Assembly: GCA_016618085.1 (NCBI GenBank)
Contig: JABLTG010000072.1
Span: forward strand, 1 to 64,000
Direction: 5' to 3'
Source: Neovahlkampfia damariscottae
Lineage: Eukaryota; Heterolobosea; Selenaionea; Neovahlkampfiida; Neovahlkampfiidae
DNA length: 64,000 nt
Shown: positions 31,286 through 41,933 of the stretch, in pieces
Layout of the letters: each line of letters starts with the position of its first letter
How positions within the stretch are numbered: position 1 is the first letter of the stretch
The notes under the pieces: model-generated
Told to the model about the DNA's origin: nothing
Seen by the model: only the letters and a program-made list of their open reading frames with translations
The model's database searches: none
Position numbers and translations under genes: made by a program

Positions 31286-32045
31286 TGCAAGAGATGTAAA
31301 AAATTCAAAAAAATAAATCAAAATTTAAAAATTTATTTTGTTGAGTTGATTGACAAGAGATTGACTGATTGGAGAGTTTTTGGAATGTTTTTGGAAAGAT
31401 GAAGTCCAAAAACGGAAAGGTCGAAAAACAATTAATTGAATTTCTTCTTTCCTTGTATAACATGTTGTTGCTTTATTCTGAGGTGAAGAAGTTGATGGCC
31501 AAGAGTAGACGAAATGTCATTTCAAGAAGTTTCTGGTGATATTATTTGATCAAGAAATTTGAAGATACAGATGTTGATGAATTAATAAAATTATTGAATC
31601 AAACAAATAGAAACAGAAAAACCTAAATTTATTGGAACTACCATTTTCTTAAATCTTTACATTTTTATCTTGAGGTTTATTGTGGAATACGTTTTATATC
31701 ACAATTTGAAAACGGCATGTAAATTTGGAAGTGGGTTTGGGAACTCAAGCATGAATCAATTGCAATTAAAACTACATGTGAATATCAAAATGAAAATATG
31801 TCACAACTATTGCCAACCCAGAGAAAAGGAAGAATCAAAGAAAGCAGAAAACAAAAAAAAGGAATATTATTATCCAGTTTTTTGAAGAATTAACATGCAT
31901 ATTTTTAGAATTCCTGAACATACTGATGAACTCAAATTGGAACCAATAATCCAACCAACCAAATTCTGTTCAATCTTTTTGTTGCTTCTATTTTATTGGC
32001 CAACTTTACTCCGTTCATCCAATCAATTGTATTTGTTTTTTTGAG
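31286..32045. other. Intergenic region with a split small ORF
   Basis: About 760 nt. A plus-strand ORF at 31399-31539 (46 codons, helical, ending SRSFW) is followed after one in-frame TGA by another 28 open codons to 31626 with protein-like composition (FEDTDVDELIKLLNQ). It could be a small gene with a nonsense change or chance. The rest shows nothing clear. ATTGG and CCAAT motifs occur from 31950 to 32025 before the next gene. Confidence 0.35.
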
Positions 32046-32846
32046 ATGAAAACGTTGTGTCTCCTTCTTTTCATTGCGTTCATTCACAGCAACCTCAACA
32101 ACTGCCAGGATGGTCTCTTATTCGGAACCAATACCTCCTAACAGGTGGATGTGACAAAGAGAATCAAGCCTGAAACTGATCTTGAATGTTATTTACAAAA
32201 GAAAAATGGTGACGTTTTCACTTCCAAAAAAGTTGATTTACATGAAAATGAAGACACTCTTGAACTATCAGAACCTCAACTACCTCAAACCTCGGAACCT
32301 AACCAAGTAAAGTTCTTCTCACAAAATGATGCAAACAAAAAATTTATTCAAGATGTTTGTGGCCAAAAGTAGTTACATGTTATGAGAAAAGAAATATTTC
32401 AACTTTAACCTTCGTTCAGTAAACTATGTATTGATGTGTCAAAATGTTCTTGCCTTGCTATCCTTTGTGCTATTGAGCATAGTAACTATCCAAATGACCA
32501 AAAAGCTGCAGCAATTTCAAAACTTAAAAGCAGAATTTCTCAATTTTCAGAAAATTACAAAACCACTCTTGATGAGTCAGAAAAAGTTATCAAGAAACCA
32601 TTTTATGTTCATCAAGTGAATCAACAAATTGCTCAAAAAATGGAAGAAAACCCAAAACCTGAAGCACCTAAACCTGAAGTACCTGAAAAAGTTTCAAATG
32701 AAAACAACAGAGAAATAACAGACACAAAACCAAAGAAGAGAAGAAAACGATCATTTCAAAGATTCAGAAGATTTAGAAGATTCAACAAATTCAGAAAAGG
32801 ATATTCAATTTACCTTTGGAATTTATTGAATAAAGACAATATTTGA
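32046..32846 (+). CDS. Secreted cationic-tail protein with an in-frame stop
   Basis: The frame from ATG 32046 encodes a perfect signal peptide (MKTLCLLLFIAFIHS) and stays in the same frame to 32368, where a 51-nt intron (32369-32419) leads to a second exon (32420-32846). One TAA at 32139-32141 interrupts exon 1. No legal intron removes it, since the only donor nearby changes phase. The mature part has Cys (LECYL, DVCGQ, KLCIDVSKCSCL) and ends in a strongly basic tail (RRKRSFQRFRRFRRFNKFRKG). It may be a recent pseudogene, a read-through gene, or carry a base error. The family is unknown. Confidence 0.5.
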
Positions 32847-32874
32847 TTCAAAAAATTCTTGAAATGAAATTTTA

Positions 32875-33792
32875 TTACAATGCTTTCCACCATGATTCAT
32901 GATTTTTGAAGAAGTCTTCTAATGTATTGAGTTTTGGATTGATTTCACGACATTTCTTTGAATCTCTTAATTTTCCTTCAAAGTCAATGTAAAATTGAAA
33001 CATATTTGCCATTTCATCACCAACAATTTTTTTACCTTCTTCTGGAGTGAAACCTTTGAATACTGCTTTTTTACCAGATACTTTAGTGAAGATGTCAACA
33101 ATTTCTTGTCCAGTATAACTTCCTTCTCCAACTGTTAAAACTTTTCCATTCCAATCTTTTTGGTTTTCAAATAAATGTACAACCAATGAACCTAATTGTG
33201 AAATATCAATAATATCCATTTTATGAGGGTGTGGTAATGGAAAACTGAAAACTAATTCTCCTTCTTCATTTTTTTTAGGTGGGAAGAATCCAAGAAAGTT
33301 TTGTGAGTAAAATGAAACCATAACTTCAGCATAAGGGATTCCAGATTTATGTAAATACTCAGCTACATTTCCTTTACTATCAAAATGTGGGACTTTGTAT
33401 TTTCCTTCAACTAATTTTTCAACGTTTTCTAATGAGCTATAAACGAGTAATTTAACATTTTTTCCATGTTCCTTTGTGACATCAATGAAGTTTTTTCCAT
33501 GTTCTTCTTCAAGTTTTTGATCAAATTTTTCCCAGAATTGAGTGACTAAGAAGACATAATCGATTTCTTTTTGTTTGTAAACTTCTTCAATTGATTTTTT
33601 ATCACTAAGATCTCCTTTGAATACAACTACACCTTGTTCTTCAAGTTTTTTTGCTGATTCTTTTGTTGGGTCTCTTGTGATAGTGACAATTTCAATATCT
33701 TTTTTTTCATTTTTGAGTTTTAGTAATTCTTTGACTACACTTCCTCCTTGAGATCCTGTTGCTCCAATGACTAAATATTTTGTTGATACCAT
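32875..33792 (-). CDS. NmrA-like NAD(P)-binding protein
   Basis: Single exon of 305 residues. The N-terminus YLVIGATGSQGGSVVKELL is the Gly-rich dinucleotide-binding motif of the NmrA/HSCARG branch of atypical short-chain dehydrogenases. Later signatures include VYSSLENV and VPHFDSKGNVAEYL as in HSCARG. These proteins sense NADPH/NADP and regulate transcription or redox responses rather than catalyse. Codon choice is cleaner than in neighbours (few AT-rich tracts), suggesting high expression. The upstream region carries a dense array of promoter motifs. Confidence 0.92.
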   Translation of the reverse strand: MVSTKYLVIGATGSQGGSVVKELLKLKNEKKDIEIVTITRDPTKESAKKLEEQGVVVFKGDLSDKKSIEEVYKQKEIDYVFLVTQFWEKFDQKLEEEHGKNFIDVTKEHGKNVKLLVYSSLENVEKLVEGKYKVPHFDSKGNVAEYLHKSGIPYAEVMVSFYSQNFLGFFPPKKNEEGELVFSFPLPHPHKMDIIDISQLGSLVVHLFENQKDWNGKVLTVGEGSYTGQEIVDIFTKVSGKKAVFKGFTPEEGKKIVGDEMANMFQFYIDFEGKLRDSKKCREINPKLNTLEDFFKNHESWWKAL

Positions 33793-33940
33793 TTGTTGTT
33801 TGTTTGTTTTGTTTGTTGGTCTGTCATGAAAAATTTGCTGCTTTTATTGGTTAAGGAAAAAACTCCGATTGGTTCCTTACTCCGAAACCCCTTCATTGGT
33901 GGATCATTCCACACCCTTTATTGGTTCATAACTCCGAAGA
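33793..33940 (-). promoter_or_regulatory. Promoter cluster of alternating CCAAT and TCGGAG boxes
   Basis: Upstream of the NmrA-like gene, four ATTGG (CCAAT on the gene strand) occur at 33846, 33868, 33895 and 33920, and three CTCCGA at 33863, 33880 and 33932, interleaved within 90 nt. This is the densest copy of a motif pair seen singly before many starts here. CCAAT boxes are bound by the NF-Y complex in other eukaryotes; the factor for CTCCGA is unknown. Confidence 0.6.
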
Positions 33941-34029
33941 AATCTATTTGGGAAATTCGATTTTTTGGGATATTCCACTAGATTTGAAACAAACCAATTT
34001 TTTTAAAAAATTTATTTTTTTGAATTGTG

Positions 34030-36118
34030 TTAACCATGGATGAAACGTGGTAAAATATCAATTGGAAGTTCTGTTTTATCAACTTTTTTAATTAACTCTT
34101 CTAATTCAGTGGATAATTTTTCATTTTCATTCAAAAGAGTTTCCGCAGCTAAAAATTTAAATATTCAACCAATTTACCTTTTCTATCACCTGCTGCTTGT
34201 ATATTTAAGACTTCACCAAATAATTGTCCAGCAACGAATTCAAAACTACCAAAATCAACAGAAAGTCTTAAAGAAGAAACTTCATCAATAATTTCATTTT
34301 CAACAATTACAGCACCTGCTTTGATCAAGTAAACTAGAATGAATCTAGCAGCTCTTCCAATATCATCTGATACACCAAATCGAACTTTTCTGAATAAAGC
34401 AGCGACATAAGTTACAGCCACAGTTCTTTTCTTTTTATCTTTTTTTGAAATGAAATTATCACGAGCAAGCTCTGGTTTCAGAGTATATTCATAAGAAATT
34501 TTGTTTTGATTTAAAAGATAATGTAACATCCATAAACTACCTGAATCCGATTTGACAGAATCCATAATAAGAGCAAATTCTTTTAATTCTGATCTGACTG
34601 TTGTTTTTACACCATTTACTGTTATATTATGAGGACCTAATCCTTGTATGATTTGATCACCAAGATTTCTTGTGAAATATCCATCAAATGAAAGATATTT
34701 TTGTTGAAGTTCACTAATTATCATTTTGGAAAGTGGAGAAATTAAATCATTGTATTTACCCTGTTGAATATTCATCAAAACAACTTTCTTTGTTCCTTTT
34801 GTTGACACAAGATTATCATACATGTGAACGTTATATGCAGAACTCTTTTGTGAAAAAATGTTAAAATATTTTTTTCTACTTGAATAGTTTGTGAAGCAAA
34901 ACCAGCTTGTAAAATTATACTTCCAATAACAATAGGTCCAGGAACTGGTACTTGAGATGACATATAAGTTGAGTTCATTGGTAAATTTGCGTTTAATTCT
35001 TGAAAGTATTGTTGAAATTGATTTGCTTCTTTTGTTTCTTGCTGATCAACAACTAAAACAGTCATTGTAAAAGCTCCTTTTAAACCGAATAAAGAATCTT
35101 GAAAATTAATTTTTTTTTTTTTTTTTTACCTTCTTTTGTTTCATAAGGTCCAATTGTAATTTCAAAAGTTGAGTTTGTGTCAACATTAATCCAAGAAGCT
35201 TCACTTTGTCTGTAATCATTACTTAAAAAAGCATCAGCTCTTTCATTTAAAAATGATTTCAAAGAAACATCTTCAATATAACCCGCAGCAATTTTCAAAT
35301 CTGTGGAAATTTTTGTTAATTCAGTTTTGTATTCATCAGCATATGAAACTAAACCTAAAGTTCCACCTGTTCTTTTTACAACATAATGTGGTCCTTTTGC
35401 TTTTTCTTGATCTGCAACTGATAATGTTTTTACCCAATTGTTGAATTCTTCAGCTTTCATATCTAAAGGATAAAAATTAGCACCCAATGGTTTCTTTATG
35501 GTAACAGATGGTACAAATGATTTATTTCCATCAATTCTGTCCCATGGTCCAAAATTTAATTTAAAAAATTCTTCCAAGACGCCTCCACACTCTTTTCCTT
35601 TTTCAATAGTCTCCAAAAGTTCTTCATTGTTTTCATAAACTTGTCTTAAAAATAATGTATCAAATTGTGTTTGAAGTAAATATAAAGAATTCAAAGCAGC
35701 TCTATTGGAAGGTGATAAACCATTTATTGGTGAGACAATTTCAACTTTTTTGAACTTTTCTAAATTTGCTGACAATACCTCACAACGACCTATTCAAATA
35801 AATTAATTAATTTTTTTTTCCAACTTGGTGTTTGAATGAAAACAAACGGAAGAGCAAAAATTGCTAAACTTATTATTAAAAATGAAACGACAGCTGATAT
35901 AACTATTACTCTTAAAACCTATTTTTTCAATTTTAAAAACGTTTTATTCTTACCGACATCAAAAAACTTTTTGTTGTTAAATTTTCTTTCATTGTTGGAA
36001 GTAAATAATTTGAATAAAGAACTTTTGGTTCTTGTTTTAAATTTTGAAAAAATTCAACTTGTGTTCCTCTTGGAGAAAGATCAGTCTCTGTGCCTGGGTC
36101 TAAAGGCTCCATCATTCT
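34030..36118 (-). CDS. Membrane-anchored M49 (DPP III)-like protein, zinc ligands lost
   Basis: Six exons, 36118-35954, 35918-35825, 35789-35130, 35097-34880, 34844-34178 and 34148-34030, give 640 residues. A signal-anchor helix lies at about 56-82 (SAVVSFLIISLAIFALPF). The rest follows the DPP III/NUDT3-type M49 fold: ASWINVDTNSTFEITIGPYE, LFGLKGAF, GLGPHNITVNGVKTTVRSEL, VTYVAALFRKVRFGVSDD. The catalytic HExxH preceding GLGP reads D442-Q-I-I-Q446, and the later EExxAD reads DSVKSD. All zinc-binding and catalytic residues are thus replaced, so it is probably a non-enzymatic pseudopeptidase, perhaps a peptide-binding receptor. Confidence 0.78.
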
Positions 36119-36269
36119 TTCTGTTAACTCTTTCAACTTCGGATAATTGACCAATAAAATTAATATTTCAAAAATTAACTTGGAAAATTTTTATTTTTTT
36201 AGAAAATATAAATGAAAAAGTGATATCAAACAAGTTTTTAATAGTTTAAACGTTTTAAATTTTATTTTT

Positions 36270-37832
36270 TTAAATAAGTGATTTTTTTGAAATACAATCA
36301 CCTTTTATCGGTTTTATATTTTTCATTTCTTCTTCTGTATCATTCCAATCATCATCATCATCCAAAACAGCAATCTTTTTAACTGATTTTGCTTTATAAT
36401 TTCTTTTAATTCTTGCTTCAGATAAAATTGGTTGTACTTTCTTCATGGTTTCATCAACATCATTATCCCATTCATCATCCTCTTCATCTTCTATTAATGG
36501 TATTCTTTTAACAGATTCTCTTTTTGAAATTCTTTTATCTCTTTTTTTTGTGGCTTCACTCTTCAAAGGTTTGATTTTTTTAACATCTTCTTTAGCGTCA
36601 ATCCAATCCTCTTCATCATCTAAAAACTTTAAATTCAATGGTTTTTTTTCTTTTTTCAGTGCATCTCCTTTTATTGGTTTGGTTTTTATTTGTTCATCCC
36701 AATCATCTTCATCATCATCCAACAACTTTAGATTGATTTCTTTTTTAATTTTGACACCATCAATATCATCATCATCATCATCATCATCATCATCTGATGA
36801 AGAAGATTGATTTCCAAGGTCTAATTTGTTCAACAAATCGTTTAAATCTGAAGGTGAATTTGGTGGTGAGTATCCTTCTGTTTCAACATTTCCATCAATA
36901 AAAAAAGAAGCTGATAAATGTCTAATAGACTGTGAGCGTAATTCATGAGCCCATTGTTGTCTAATATCCTCTTGTAACTTTTCTTGTGGTGATAAAAGTC
37001 TAATTTCTGGAACAGCTACCATTGTAACTTCACTTTCACGTCTTTCATCATCATCATCATCATCGTCCATACCAGATAAATCATATGATGAATTTGTTAA
37101 ATAATTCACTTCTTCAAAAATGTCGTTAAAATTTTCCATGAAAATCATGTAAACGAATTTAAAAGGTGATTTCTTCTCTAGCAAACAATCTATTAATTTC
37201 TCTTTTGTCATTTTATTAACTTTTGAATTTGATGAAATAAAAATTAAATGTTCAGTAAGTGCTTTCAAAGTAGCTCTTTTTTGTAAAAAAATTAACTATT
37301 TTTTTTTACCTATTTGCAGGTGGTAACATTTGAACTACTTTTGTACATTTTAAAGTTCTTTCGATTTTTGTCGGTATTTCTTTTTTGTTAAATTTTTAAA
37401 GTGAATTTTTTTTGTTACTCTTTATTTGCAAAAATTCAGATTCATAATATTTCGTCAAAAGTGATTCTGGTAATCTACTTAAATATACAATCATAAGTGC
37501 AGATACATCAAATGGTGTGATTTTTATCAATTTGGTATCTTCAAAATTTTTTATGGCACCTGAATCAATTTGATATATTAAATTCTGGTAAAGTTTTGGT
37601 TTATTTGGTTTAACTTCATATATTCCAGGTGTATTGATACCTAATTATTAAATTTAATTGTTTTTTTTTTTTTACCATGTTTATTCAGGTACTGTATTGC
37701 CATAGTTATGAATCTTGGAACTAATTTTTTAACATCTGTTTTACTAGCTGCTTTCTCCAGTTTAACACCAAACTGTCGATGTTTTGAAGGTGGTTGTCTT
37801 TCTTCAGAATCAGAAACAGCAAAATTACCCAT
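36270..37832 (-). CDS. RhoGAP-like protein with acidic tryptophan repeats
   Basis: Four exons, 37832-37676, 37640-37419, 37379-37310 and 37275-36270, give 484 residues. Residues about 15-200 follow the RhoGAP fold: AIQYLNKHGINTPGIYEVKP, FDVSALMIVYLSRLPESL, VVQMLPPANRATLKALTEHL, VNKMTKEKL. The GIFRxSG arginine-finger motif reads GIYEVKP, so the catalytic Arg is Glu; GAP activity is doubtful. The C-terminal part has poly-Asp runs and four diverged repeats of about 30-36 residues, each with an acidic-Trp core (EDDWDEQ, EEDWIDA, DDEWDND, DDDWNDT) followed by a K-x-[IV]-[KQ]-P-[IL] element. DDW cores recall Arp2/3-binding acidic motifs; that link is only an idea. Confidence 0.75.
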
Positions 37833-38005
37833 CAAACAGCTGAGATTATTTTCAACTGTAACTATTTTTTAATTGGTCAGGAAAAATAAGAAATTATGAA
37901 GGAAAACAGAAATTTTTGAAATAACAAAATAGATTTTCAAAATCGAATAAATTCATCCGGAACTTTTATCCAATCAAATTGTTTTCGAATTCCAACGGTG
38001 AGCTC

Positions 38006-39116
38006 ATGTCATTTGAAGAAGAAGCACCACAAAAAGAAGGATATCTGAATAAGAGGTCAACAGGATGGCCAATTTCATATGCTTCACGATATATAAAAAT
38101 TGAAAAACATTTCTTGAGTTTCTATCCAAGTCATAAAGTAAAACGAAAAAATAAAATTGACAAAAAATAAAGGATTTAGACAAATGTAGAGGTTTAATGA
38201 AATTAAGAGATGCAACCGTAAATTTTTATGATGATCCAAATTCATTTTGTTTTATTATAAAAGACGCAAATGAAAACGACCAACAACAATTTATTTTTTC
38301 AACAGAAACAGATGAAGAACGAGATAGTTGGATATATTTCATAGAGAAATCTATAAGGTAAGAATACATTCAATATAACGAAAAAAAAAAAGTTATGCAA
38401 ATATTTCTGAATTTGATGAAAAACCACCAGTTGAAGTTATGAGTGACAGAGAATTAGGTAAAAAAAGAATATCACAATTTTTTGGAAGAAAAAGTGTAAA
38501 ATATGAAGAGGAAAAAAAAGAAACAGAAATGAAAGTATTACAACAAGAAGAAAATCCAATTCGAAGGTTGTCACAATTTCTTCGACGAAGTGTGAAACTT
38601 GATGTTAACAAAACAGATACATCATCCGCAGGATCTTCATATAAAGCACAACCAGGTAGTAGAGTACAATCTGATGGTGGAAGTTTGATTGAAAATATAG
38701 ATTCATTTTCTGACCTTCAAAAAATGATTGAACAACAAGATGCTTTAGAAAAACAACAAGAATGTCCAAGTCCTGGAAAAACTTTAAAATCAATGTTCAA
38801 ATCAAATTCAAAAAAAAGTAATAAATCACCAAGATTTGAAGAAGATAATTCAAATCATTTAAACGAACAACCAACATCAGCCAGAAAAAGTTTTTCTTTT
38901 AGTCAATATTTGAAAAAAGGATTAACTTCACCAAAGAAACATACAGGTTCATTAACTTCAGATATGGGTCCACCAAATCAAACAAAATACTTGACAAAAG
39001 ATTTAAGTTTTGAAGATGATTTTGGTGACGCATTCACTTTGAAAAAAGATTTTCCAGAAGATGAAAAAAAAGAAAATCGAAAAAGTTTCATGGCAACTCT
39101 ATTCCGTAAGAAATAA
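38006..39116 (+). CDS. PH-domain protein
   Basis: Three exons, 38006-38137, 38173-38357 and 38393-39116, give 346 residues. Residues about 10-115 form a pleckstrin-homology domain: KEGYLNKRSTGW, FLSFYPSHK, CFIIKDAN, and the final helix DEERDSWIYFIEKSI with its conserved Trp. The remainder is Ser/Lys-rich and disordered, with repeated basic-aromatic segments (KRISQFFGRKSVK, RRLSQFLRRSVK, KSFSFSQYLKKG, KSFMATLFRKK), possible phosphosites. It probably binds phosphoinositides. A CCAATCAAATTG element lies about 30 nt before the ATG. The gene is tail-to-tail with the MADS gene, six bases apart. Confidence 0.85.
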
Positions 39117-39122
39117 AACGTT

Positions 39123-39842
39123 TTATTTTTTTTCAATTTCTCCAAAAGATTCAACAGTTGGTTGTTTTGAAACATCAACAAATTGTTCTTGTTCTTCATG
39201 AATTCTTTGTTGAGATAAAATTTGATATTGTTCTTCTTGTTGTTGTTGAAGTGATAATGCAAAACGTTGAACTTCTTCTGAAGATGTTTGACAAATACCA
39301 TGTGAACCAGGAAGTAAATTTTGTTCAAATTGAGGTTCATGAAAGTTTGGGATGATAATATCATCTTCTATTTCATTTTGATTCAAACATGTTTGAATCA
39401 GTGCTTTTCCTTCTGGATTGGTAACAAGAGGTTGAAGTTTTGGTGTGGCAAAAGTATAAACATGACCTGTTTCAGAAGCAATCAAAACAATCATTTCTGT
39501 TCCTGTGAGAGTACTTAGTTCATATGCCTTTTTCATTAAACCACCTTTTCTTTTTGAAAAGGTAATGTGTCTTCTACTTTTTTCTGTAATGTACTCAATT
39601 TCAATTTTTCTTCTTCCTCCTTTATGCTTTCTTTTTGGTTTTGGTTGAATAATTTGATTTGATGGAAGTGTATCTTGTTCATCATCTCCATCAAACGAAT
39701 TTTCATTTATTTCTGATTCAATGGAATGAAAGATTACTTCTTTTTCTTCTGGAAGTGGTTTTGGATTTTCAAGTTTTTTAATTTCTTCATTTTCTTGATT
39801 TGGAAGAGAGTTTGGATTTGGTGTTTGAATTTGTTTTTCCAT
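39123..39842 (-). CDS. MADS-box (SRF/MCM1-type) transcription factor
   Basis: Single exon of 239 residues. After a Pro/Glu-rich N-terminus of about 75 residues comes the MADS box: GRRKIEIEYITEKSRRHITF, SKRKGGLMKKAYELSTLTGT, EMIVLIASETGHVYTFATPK, followed by the SRF-type extension LQPLVT. The spacing is canonical (about 58 residues), type I/SRF. The C-terminus is Gln-rich, typical for activation. It is expected to bind CArG boxes. It ends only 6 nt from the convergent PH-domain gene. Confidence 0.95.
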   Translation of the reverse strand: MEKQIQTPNPNSLPNQENEEIKKLENPKPLPEEKEVIFHSIESEINENSFDGDDEQDTLPSNQIIQPKPKRKHKGGRRKIEIEYITEKSRRHITFSKRKGGLMKKAYELSTLTGTEMIVLIASETGHVYTFATPKLQPLVTNPEGKALIQTCLNQNEIEDDIIIPNFHEPQFEQNLLPGSHGICQTSSEEVQRFALSLQQQQEEQYQILSQQRIHEEQEQFVDVSKQPTVESFGEIEKK

Positions 39843-40152
39843 ATTTTGTTTTTGTTGGATAAAATTTTCTGAGGCTTATATTCACCCTGAAAAATTATCA
39901 AATTTAGTTATATTCATTTCAGCCACAAGTGTTTTTTATCCGATTTTATCTAAATCCATCAGTGTGATGAGACAGATGTGTTGTTGTCTCAAAAATTTAG
40001 CGTGAGATTTTTTGACTTGAACTACCAATGAAAAAAGTCTAGTTTTATTTTCTTTGAAAGAAACTTATTCCATGAAAAGAATATTTTTTGTTTTCTTTTT
40101 TTTCCACCAAAATATTCGACCAATAATACAGTTTAAAAATTGTTGCTTTTTT

Positions 40153-40914
40153 ATGAACACAATAAAACGACTGAATATCTTGAAATTAAAACAATATCCA
40201 ATCTTCAAACAATTACACATTGAAGAATATTTATTAAAACATGACAAAAAAAACAACTGGCTGATCATAAATGAAGGAACTCCAGAACAATCAATAGTAA
40301 TGGGCATAACAGGAAAACCTGAAAAATTAATTAATATTCAAAATACAAAAAATGATAAAATACCGATAATTAAAAGATACACAGGTGGAGGAACGGTATT
40401 TGTTGATGAAAATACCTATTTTTCATCATTCATTGGAGAAACAAATCTATTGGGTGATAAAAAACCATTTCCAAAAGATATAATGAAATGGAGTGAAGAA
40501 TTTTATAAATTAGTTTTTAGACATGATAAATTTTCATTGAGAGAAGATGATTTTACATTTGATAATTTGAAGTTTGGAGGCAATGCTCAATACATTACAG
40601 GAGGAAAATTATCAAAATTTGTTCATCATACATCATTTTTATATAAAATGGATATGGATAAAATAATGAAGTATCTATTGATACCTGAAAGAAAACCAAT
40701 ATATCGTGGTGAAAAACATCATGATGAATTTTTGACGAACATAAATAAATCATTGGGTTTTGAGAAAATGGAAGACATTACAAAGAATATCCAAGAATCT
40801 GCAATGAAAATATTTGACTCAAATGTTGAAGTATTTACATTAGATGACATCAAAGATCATCAGAAATTTTTTGAACTTGAAAAATACTCGACCATAAAAA
40901 TACCATTGAATTAA
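40153..40914 (+). CDS. Lipoate-protein ligase A-like
   Basis: Single exon of 253 residues from ATG 40153 (MNTIKRLNILKLKQ), whose basic start could be a mitochondrial presequence. The lipoate/biotin-ligase core is present: IIKRYTGGGTVFVDENTYFS (family RRxSGGGxVxHD) and the substrate-lysine region FDNLKFGGNAQYITGGK. It attaches lipoate to E2 and H-protein subunits in mitochondria. Longer in-frame starts were rejected because they would translate the CCAAT-containing promoter (40117) and a Phe run. Confidence 0.92.
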   Translation: MNTIKRLNILKLKQYPIFKQLHIEEYLLKHDKKNNWLIINEGTPEQSIVMGITGKPEKLINIQNTKNDKIPIIKRYTGGGTVFVDENTYFSSFIGETNLLGDKKPFPKDIMKWSEEFYKLVFRHDKFSLREDDFTFDNLKFGGNAQYITGGKLSKFVHHTSFLYKMDMDKIMKYLLIPERKPIYRGEKHHDEFLTNINKSLGFEKMEDITKNIQESAMKIFDSNVEVFTLDDIKDHQKFFELEKYSTIKIPLN

Positions 40915-40979
40915 AGAATATTTGATTGAAAACAAATTCATTTCAATGTTATTTAGTCTCCTCAAGCATTTTACAAAGT

Positions 40980-41858
40980 TTAATTTGTCGTGAATTTATT
41001 GATTATTTTATCACCAAATTTCAATTCATACATTACTTGAGCAACAGCAAATAAAGAACCTGTGCATATCATTCTGGGAACTGAACCTTTGAAAAATGTT
41101 GTAATTCCTTCATTTTTATAAATATCTCTTGCACACGATATCCATGTCATATCTCCTTTATTCGCTTGTAATCTTGTTTTAATTACATCCATTGGAGTAA
41201 CTAACCAACCTGAAAATCCACCAGATAATAAACCAGAACTTAAATTCCACCAAGAACCACCTCCAAAAGGTTGAAGTTCTTTCAAATTTGCGTAAATTGG
41301 AAAATAAAAACATGAAAATGGTATATCTCTTATCAATGTTGCACCCCTTTCAATGATAAATTTCGTTTTTTTTTATTACCATCCTCTGTATAATGCAAGA
41401 AAACCTTCATTTTTTATAAAATTTTGCAAGACATGTTTTTCACCAATTTGCATTTTAATTTTCAGTAATTCCATCGGTGTAGTTACACAACTTTGAAAAA
41501 AACCAGCAGAACCTCCTGCAAGTACTTGTGAAAAAACTGATAACTCACCAGTTTGTTTATTAGTCAAAGCAGAACGAAACCAATCATTGAATGTCAATTT
41601 TATTGCCTTTTCAAATGTTATCATTCCAAAATTAATTGAAAATCCACGATACCAACTTTTTACACCATCAGTTTTTTTTAAATTTTGTAAAACAGTGAAC
41701 AAATTACTTTTTTGTCCTGTGGTGAGTGTATTTTGGAGTCTAGTTTTTGCAAGATCAAGAGGAAATGTAGCTGTAACACCTACCATTCCGGCTATTCCAC
41801 CATCTATGACTTTAGATAATTGATTGTATTTGTGTGAATTTTTTATGTTTGTTGACAT
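40980..41858 (-). CDS. Mitochondrial carrier (SLC25), glutamate-carrier-like
   Basis: Two exons, 41858-41380 and 41346-40980, give 281 residues with three carrier repeats. The signature motifs are FPLDLAKTRLQ, TPMELLKIKMQ and TPMDVIKTRLQ; each repeat has the later acidic/Gly part (RGFSINF, YRGWGATLIRD, FKGSVPRMI). The combination resembles mammalian glutamate carriers (SLC25A18/22), so exchange of acidic amino acids across the inner membrane is likely. It begins about 75 nt downstream of the MsrA stop on the same strand, leaving that gene a short 3' region. Confidence 0.93.
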
Positions 41859-41933
41859 TGTTTTTAACCGACTTGATGCAATTGGTTAATTTAGAATCTA
41901 ATTTAGATTTGATAAATGCAATTCAAAAATTAT

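Noticed and set aside
31670-31885. Plus-strand ORF of 71 codons
   Set aside because: No ATG at the start, poor composition and no domain; treated as spacer.
36445-36810. Plus-strand ORF rich in Ser runs
   Set aside because: It is the reverse complement of the Asp/Glu-rich tail of the RhoGAP-like gene; Ser runs mirror GAT codons.
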